Shown here: positions 58,860 to 64,000 of the stretch, one piece after another
Position numbering within the stretch: the stretch's first letter is position 1
How the letters are laid out: every line of letters begins with the position of its first letter
Assembly (NCBI RefSeq): GCF_028502605.1
Contig: NC_079235.1
Span: 3,348,001-3,412,000 of the forward strand
Origin: Trichoderma breve
Lineage: Eukaryota > Ascomycota > Sordariomycetes > Hypocreales > Hypocreaceae
Length of the DNA stretch: 64,000 bases
Direction of reading: 5' to 3'
The notes under the pieces: model-generated
Database searches by the model: none
What the model was told of the DNA's origin: nothing
Seen by the model: only the letters and a program-made list of their open reading frames with translations
Made by a program: the position numbers and the translations under genes

Positions 58860-59760
58860 TCTATTGCCAACTCTATATGACATAATATTTTTAAATTCTT
58901 GTGGACTTGAGAATTTCAGATTGTCTAAAGATGGAATTGCGCTGCATGATGATTAGAGGTGATACTGGCTCTTTGTATGAGTCACATATAGTGACTTTGT
59001 ACGCTTAAAGACAGGCGGCAGGAATAATTGAGAACTTGCCGTAGGAGCTTACTACAACTCTGCAACTAGAATATACATCACAGATTTTGAACGAGGCATG
59101 GCAAGCATGATCCCCAGAATAGAAAATATCGGAGATGCATTCGATCGAGGTGATATTACAATTAGTTTCACTAATGCAACTTAATCACTATCATCAACGG
59201 ACTCAACACGCATATGCAATCTGTCGTGACAATTTCACTCTACGAACTGTGGCAATTGTCACGGCGCTCCAACATCAGCGTTTGTGAGTTTCAGCTCGAG
59301 TTCCCCTCACTGAAGCACTTACAAACAGGATTTCCCCAATGCCCAATCACCACCTCTGCATGGCGCCTCTTTAATCGCCGGGGATGGACGCCACTGCGAA
59401 ATCTATTGAGAGCCCCTCCTCTGCAGCCTAGAGAATTCCTCCAGATTATGCACCTTCAAGTTGAGATGGATGGCATGTCTGCCTGCCCCGGACGCCACAG
59501 GCGTCGAACTGATGCCAAGTGGTACAGGCAGAAGAGTCGACGAGAATTGAACAAGACTATTGATTAGTGAACATTTAGAAGCTGTTGATGGCAATATCAT
59601 TCAGTGACTATAAAAATGGGAATAGGAAGCTTCTGGAGTTGGAATTCTCTTCAATCGCCACTTTACTTAAACTCATGATCCTTATCAATTGAATCCAATC
59701 TGGTGCATTATACGATCTCAACTCAACCAGATTAGCTACTTGGCATTATCATTAAGCAAT
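58860..59760. other. Spacer between Cys-repeat and DUF899 genes
   Basis: This 901-nt spacer contains one ORF (59214-59567) without recognisable domains or coding support. The AT-rich right end is the probable promoter of the DUF899 gene. Confidence 0.4.
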
Positions 59761-60523
59761 ATGCCTGGCAAAGTGAGTTGTTGGATAGGTGGCGACCTCA
59801 AAGCTCATCCAAATGCTGACAATTTATCACCAAAAGGTTGTTAGTCGTGAAGAATGGGAGACTGCCCGCAAAGCTCTTCTCAAAAAAGAGAAAGAGTACA
59901 CGCACAAGGGCGATGTTCTCGCCGCTGAACGCCGCGAGCTGCCCATGGTCAAAATAGACAAGGAGTATCTCTTCCAAGGCCCCGGCAACAAGACAGTGTC
60001 CCTCAACGATCTCTTCGAGAGCCAAGACCAATTAATCGTCTACCACTTCATGTTCAAGCCCGAAGACGACCGCGGCTGTCCCGGCTGCACGCACATGGGC
60101 GAATCTCTGCCCGACGTGCGCCATCTCAGGTCAAAGAACACCAACCTCGTCGCAATCTCTCGTGCGCCGATCGACAAGATCGAAGCTTACAAGGCCAAAG
60201 CCGGCTGGACCTTTCCCTGGTATTCCAGCGGCAAATCCGACTTCAACTACGACTTCCACGCCACGCTGGACGAAGCCGTAGCCCCTAAGCAGTACAACTT
60301 TGAGGACCTCAAGGAGGAAGATGCGAGGTTCAAGCCGGACTTTAAGGGCGACATTCCTGGCTTCAGCATCTTTTTGAAGAAAGATGGCAACATCTATCAT
60401 ACGTACTCGACGTTCATGAGGGGAGGCGAAAAGGTGCAGCCGACGCTGACGCTGTTGGACATGACGCCTTTAGGAAGACGACTTCAATCACCGGGCGATT
60501 TTAAGCTACGAGACGAGTATTGA
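59761..60523 (+). CDS. DUF899 family thioredoxin-like protein
   Basis: Exons 59761-59772 and 59837-60523 give 232 residues. The first exon encodes only MPGK; it is chosen because joining it to 'VVSREEWETARKALL' recreates the usual start of the family ('V.S..EW..AR..LL'). The body has 'KEKEYTHKGDVLAAERRELP', 'LIVYHFMFKP', the 'CPGC' pair in a thioredoxin-like position, and 'ISRAPIDKIEAYKAKAGW'. DUF899 proteins are thioredoxin-fold proteins of uncertain substrate, possibly reductases or peroxidase-like. No transit peptide is seen. Confidence 0.93.
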
Positions 60524-61550
60524 GGTTTTTCGTCTCAAGAATGTGACTTCTTTCTGTATGACTTGTGATCTAACAGCGATCGGGAGGCGAATCTCTCTCT
60601 TTGCTTTTGCTCTGCCACTGACGGTGTATGATGCTGGTGGCTTGAAACTCCAAATGTCGGAGCATCAAGCTTATAGGCTATCTGAGAGATCAAACTCAGA
60701 AACAGACTGATTTCCCAATTGGTACGGCTGAATCTCGCTACTGCATCTTTTCAGGAGGCCAATATGCACATTCGTTGAAAGGAAACAATGTATATAGCAT
60801 GAAAATTGATTCCAATAACATTCAAGCTTGAATTCGCGCTGAGTGAGACTGTAATTCCAGCTTCTACTCCGCATCCATCGCACTTTTATGGCTTCCATAC
60901 ACTACCCTATTGGTGGCTTATAATTCGATTATTCATTGAATCAGCAACAGCTTATATTTAGTTTTATAATCTCAAAGTAATTTAGTTCATGTCAGTCGTC
61001 TCACTGCGTCGGTAATCTCACCACTATTTCTCCGCACTGCGCAGCACCACTTACAACCAAAAGCCGACAATCAAACCTCATCCTACACCGTAATTTCTTC
61101 CTCCTATATGTTCCATATCTAAACACCCACAGCACCCCCGTAGCGCGATTTTAGAGCTTATGATTCCATACTCTTACGCAGTCTATTAGGATATCGGCTC
61201 ATCCCACATGGCCGTCTGCTAGACTCGGAAATAGATGGTAGTCTGCCTACAGTAGTTGCTGATGCCCGAAACAAGTGCTTATTTTATATGGAATGTAAGT
61301 TTCTGTCATGCAACGCCTCAAAGTACCATTGCTCCTTTTTGTCAGTTATCACCATACATTTTCATCCAATTGTTTGTATTCGTGGTCTGACTTATATCCT
61401 AAGCTCGATGACCTAACGGCTAACTCTAACGAAGCCACCCATTGTGCTACATACATTAAAGAGCCATCACCGTCATCCTCTTCGTGCTTCACTTTAACCT
61501 CCTCATCCGTAACATCTCATCCTAGAATAAGAAGGAAACCGAAACTCATC
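60524..61550. other. Spacer upstream of the FAD oxidoreductase
   Basis: This 1.0-kb spacer contains AT-rich stretches and, from 61308, an ORF that continues in frame into the oxidoreductase. The 81 extra codons look like untranslated leader (Ser/Thr-rich, no family match). No RNA gene is seen. Confidence 0.4.
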
Positions 61551-63008
61551 ATGGCAGATCCCCAACTCAACGGAACAAACCTCCTCGCCTGTCCCTTCAC
61601 CATCCCAGACCCCTCAGCCTCCGCCCCCGAGCTCCTCTCACGCTGGTCAGACTCCTTCATCGAAGCCCCCCCAGCAATAATCATCTCCCCAAACACCGAA
61701 CAGGATGTCGTCTCAGCTATCAAATTCGCTCGCCTCAATAATCTCACCATCGTCCCCACTGGAGGCCGACACGGCTCAGCTATCCCCATCCATTCAAGGG
61801 TGTTGTACCTAGACCTCAAGAACCTCCAGTCCATCATCATAGACAAACAAAAAGAACAAGTCCATTTCGGAGGAGGCGTCCTCACCGGCGACCTGTTAAA
61901 ACAGCTCTCTGACCAAGGCTACTTCACCGCCGTCGTCAACTCAAACGCAGTCGGCGTCGTCGGAAGCCTGCTGGGAGGCGGCAACACATCTGTAAACGGC
62001 ATCGTGAGCTGGATGGCCGACAGCGTCGTATCTCTTCGAGTCGTCACCGCTGCAGGAGAAATCCTCCAAATCGGACCATCTTCCACGGGCGATGAACTCG
62101 CTCTGTTCAATGTTCTCAACGGCGCTGGCCACGGTCTCTGTGTTGTCGCTGCCGTCACCATGCGAATCTACCCCTTGAGCAGCTTGAATCTCTCCCCGGC
62201 CAGCAAAGATGATGCCACTCCCAGCATCTGGAGCCGCACCTTGATATTCCCTCCAACTGCCGTCGATGCCGCCGTCGATGCGTTCCTCGCCTTTGTCCCG
62301 CCTCCAGACCCCATGAACTTCATCTTCGGCTTCACTCGAGGACCTCCCGGAACTCCCCTCGCTGGAAAGCCCATCATTGTCCTCACGGGCACATACTATG
62401 GCCCTACCAGTGAAGCAGAAGCTTCACCCGCCGGAGCAAGCCTCCTCAGCCCATCCTTGGTCGAAAAAGCTCTCATAGCAAATACAGTCCAAGTCCCTTT
62501 CCCCAACGTCAACAACGGCGTCGAGGCGATGAACGCTCACGGCGGCCATAAATCCATGGCCTCCGCCCGCATTGCCCGCCTCTCCCCTCAAAACCTCAAG
62601 GCCGCCTTTGCCAAATTTCTCGCCGTGACAGAGAGATATCCCGACGCTGCTCGCACCGCCTTCATGTTTCACAACTTCAACCCTTCTAAGCTCGTCCAGT
62701 TTGGCACCACCCCTGAAGGCAAAGGGAAATTCATCGAGGGCAGGGACAGAGGATTTTGCTCTATTGGGGTACTGTGGTGCTCTGAGCCCGAAACCAGAGA
62801 TGCCCTGGTGGAATTCTTTGACGAGGCCACGGCTATTCTACAAAAGGACGATGAACAGGATGGCCTTCCTCCGAGAACGCATTCAGGAGTGATGAGGTTC
62901 CTCCCTGGACGACGAGATTTGTTCGATGAGGAGAGACTGGCCGAGTTGGATCGAGTACAGAAAAGGTGGAATGGTGACGAATTGTTTTGGAGTCCTTATA
63001 AGGCGTGA
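61551..63008 (+). CDS. FAD-linked oxidoreductase (PCMH/VAO-type)
   Basis: Single exon, 485 residues. The start at 61551 is chosen because the upstream in-frame codons look like leader sequence. The FAD domain shows 'PAIIISPNTEQDVVSAIKFA', 'VPTGGRHGSAIP' (the 'GGRH' region where related enzymes link or contact FAD, H74), 'VHFGGGVLTGDLLKQL' and 'GSLLGGGNTSVNGIVSWMAD'. C-terminal wording ('DELFWSPYKA', with 'RVQKRW' before) suits berberine-bridge-like family ends. Many fungal members are secreted and oxidise sugars or metabolites, but this one has no signal peptide from the chosen start, so it may be intracellular. Substrate unknown. Confidence 0.92.
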   Translation: MADPQLNGTNLLACPFTIPDPSASAPELLSRWSDSFIEAPPAIIISPNTEQDVVSAIKFARLNNLTIVPTGGRHGSAIPIHSRVLYLDLKNLQSIIIDKQKEQVHFGGGVLTGDLLKQLSDQGYFTAVVNSNAVGVVGSLLGGGNTSVNGIVSWMADSVVSLRVVTAAGEILQIGPSSTGDELALFNVLNGAGHGLCVVAAVTMRIYPLSSLNLSPASKDDATPSIWSRTLIFPPTAVDAAVDAFLAFVPPPDPMNFIFGFTRGPPGTPLAGKPIIVLTGTYYGPTSEAEASPAGASLLSPSLVEKALIANTVQVPFPNVNNGVEAMNAHGGHKSMASARIARLSPQNLKAAFAKFLAVTERYPDAARTAFMFHNFNPSKLVQFGTTPEGKGKFIEGRDRGFCSIGVLWCSEPETRDALVEFFDEATAILQKDDEQDGLPPRTHSGVMRFLPGRRDLFDEERLAELDRVQKRWNGDELFWSPYKA

Positions 63009-63437
63009 AATCACACTGAGGGATATAGCAAATGAAGCTTGGTTGATGCTGTGTCTGAATCATAGTGTCCATGACAGTAATCTCGGACGTCTTTGAATAA
63101 ATATAATGAACATTAAAACTGTCATTGATGCCGTGCTCTCTTCCCACCTGATTTTGTCCTGTCAAAATCTTCCTGAATAAACCGAATAAGCCGAATGAAC
63201 CTTGGTTTTCCTCTATATCAAAGTAGGTGCCTAGTATTTTATTACCAAGAGCATAAGTTTACCATTATTTTTTTTAGCTCTGGCCCCCAGACCCAGCCAT
63301 AACCCCAGCCTAATCATGTATATATACCCAAATCCCGAATCCACTGTTGTATGCCTGCAAAACGCTCCTCATCCCGCCAGGGGCAAAACTCCATTTACTA
63401 ATGCCATTTATACATCCTAACCTTAACTCGCCTCAGT
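63009..63437. other. Convergent 3' spacer
   Basis: This 429-nt spacer lies between two convergent stops. It is AT-rich with a T-run near 63270. No gene is seen. Confidence 0.45.
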
Positions 63438-64000
63438 TCAGCAATCAATCAGATTTTGCATGTTGTGAGGAATAGACTTGGGAGATATCGTCTCCCTTTT
63501 ATATGGGTGCGAGGACCCGACGGGGGTGGAGGGAGGTAGAGAGCTCAAATCGCTCAATGGGGTATCATAAGAGAAGCCAAGCTCTACTTTCAGAGGCTCT
63601 GATTTCAGAGATGGCAGCGACAAAGGCTGAGGACGTTCATCGAGTTTCTTTGACGTCTTTCCCCTGGAGACATTTTTGACGGCTTTGAATGTGTCCGTGA
63701 CTGCGTTTTTGGGAGGCGCCTTGGGCTTGGCAGGCACCTTCGTCTTCCGTGGGCGCGGCTTCGCTGCTTTGGTTTGTTTGCCATTCTGCGGAGGTTGTCT
63801 CCCAATAGGGAGCTCGATCCGCTTCTTGGCGGCAAGCTTAGGGCTGGGTCGTGGCGTGGGAATGGCGTCCAAGCTGAGATCGTGATCAGTGCTGGATTGG
63901 CTGAGAGGCAGTGCAACCTCAAGTTTGGTGTTCCTGAGGCGTTCTTGGTTTTGGCTGTCCTGCTCTGTAGACACGAGATAGTCGTTGCCGATATCACAAT
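63438..64000 (-). CDS. Basic Pro/Lys-rich protein, 3' part only
   Basis: The frame is open to the right edge, so the 5' end lies outside the window. 186 residues and the stop codon are seen. They are Lys/Pro/Ser-rich, with basic stretches such as 'KQTKAAKPRPRKTKVPAKPK' that could be nuclear signals, and a Ser/Pro tail. No domain is visible, and the composition suggests a disordered nuclear C terminus. An intron near the edge cannot be excluded. Confidence 0.65.
   Translation of the reverse strand, partial: CDIGNDYLVSTEQDSQNQERLRNTKLEVALPLSQSSTDHDLSLDAIPTPRPSPKLAAKKRIELPIGRQPPQNGKQTKAAKPRPRKTKVPAKPKAPPKNAVTDTFKAVKNVSRGKTSKKLDERPQPLSLPSLKSEPLKVELGFSYDTPLSDLSSLPPSTPVGSSHPYKRETISPKSIPHNMQNLIDC

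Noticed and set aside
59214..59567. 117-codon plus-strand ORF between the Cys-repeat and DUF899 genes
   Set aside because: No domain or family wording, and no promoter or splice evidence.

Overview
The window looks like a chromosomal segment of a filamentous ascomycete, most likely a Sordariomycete and probably of the order Hypocreales. The evidence is short GT...AG introns (about 50-130 nt) with CTAAC/CTGAC-type branch sites, two Zn2Cys6 regulators, a 2EXR protein, a LysM protein, and a subgroup-C chitinase of the kind expanded in mycoparasitic and entomopathogenic Hypocreales. The order and any genus are inference. I see no CRISPR, rRNA, intact transposon or convincing tRNA.

Left part (1-23.4 kb) carries core genes with very large spacers. 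An SRA-YDG domain gene (minus strand) is interrupted only by in-frame TAG codons. It is divergent from the TruD/Pus7 pseudouridine synthase. Next come a cell-wall-integrity MAP kinase kinase (Mkk1/2 type, minus) and, 2.8 kb away and divergent, the Dbp8 DEAD-box rRNA-processing helicase. A nearly empty 11.9 kb stretch follows. It holds one 231-residue acidic protein gene and an imperfect tandem duplication with a 13-G run.

Middle part (23.4-47 kb) is accessory metabolism and regulation: an MCT-like MFS transporter, a MOSC-domain protein, a Zn2Cys6 regulator divergent from it, a 4.1 kb empty spacer, an AKT2-like alpha/beta hydrolase, a ketopantoate-reductase-family enzyme divergent from a branched-chain aminotransferase, a C2H2 regulator, an old-yellow-enzyme family oxidoreductase and a second Zn2Cys6 regulator. 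The aminotransferase and reductase share the 2-ketoisovalerate/ketopantoate node. This suggests a precursor-supply module, but no synthase backbone lies in the window.

Right part (47-64 kb) holds a 1367-residue three-LysM + CBM18 + GH18 subgroup-C chitinase, a divergent secreted protein, a 2EXR protein, a small secreted LysM protein, a 631-residue protein built from five Cys units spaced every 93-95 residues, a DUF899 thioredoxin-like protein, an FAD-linked oxidoreductase and the 3' part of a basic proline/lysine-rich protein that runs off the right edge.

The items most worth a second look are the TAG-only interrupted SRA gene (candidate for A-to-I recoding, or a decaying gene), the five-unit cysteine-repeat protein, and the chitinase / secreted protein / LysM locus. 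Exon coordinates were worked out by hand from splice signals and frame continuity and have not been tested against transcripts.
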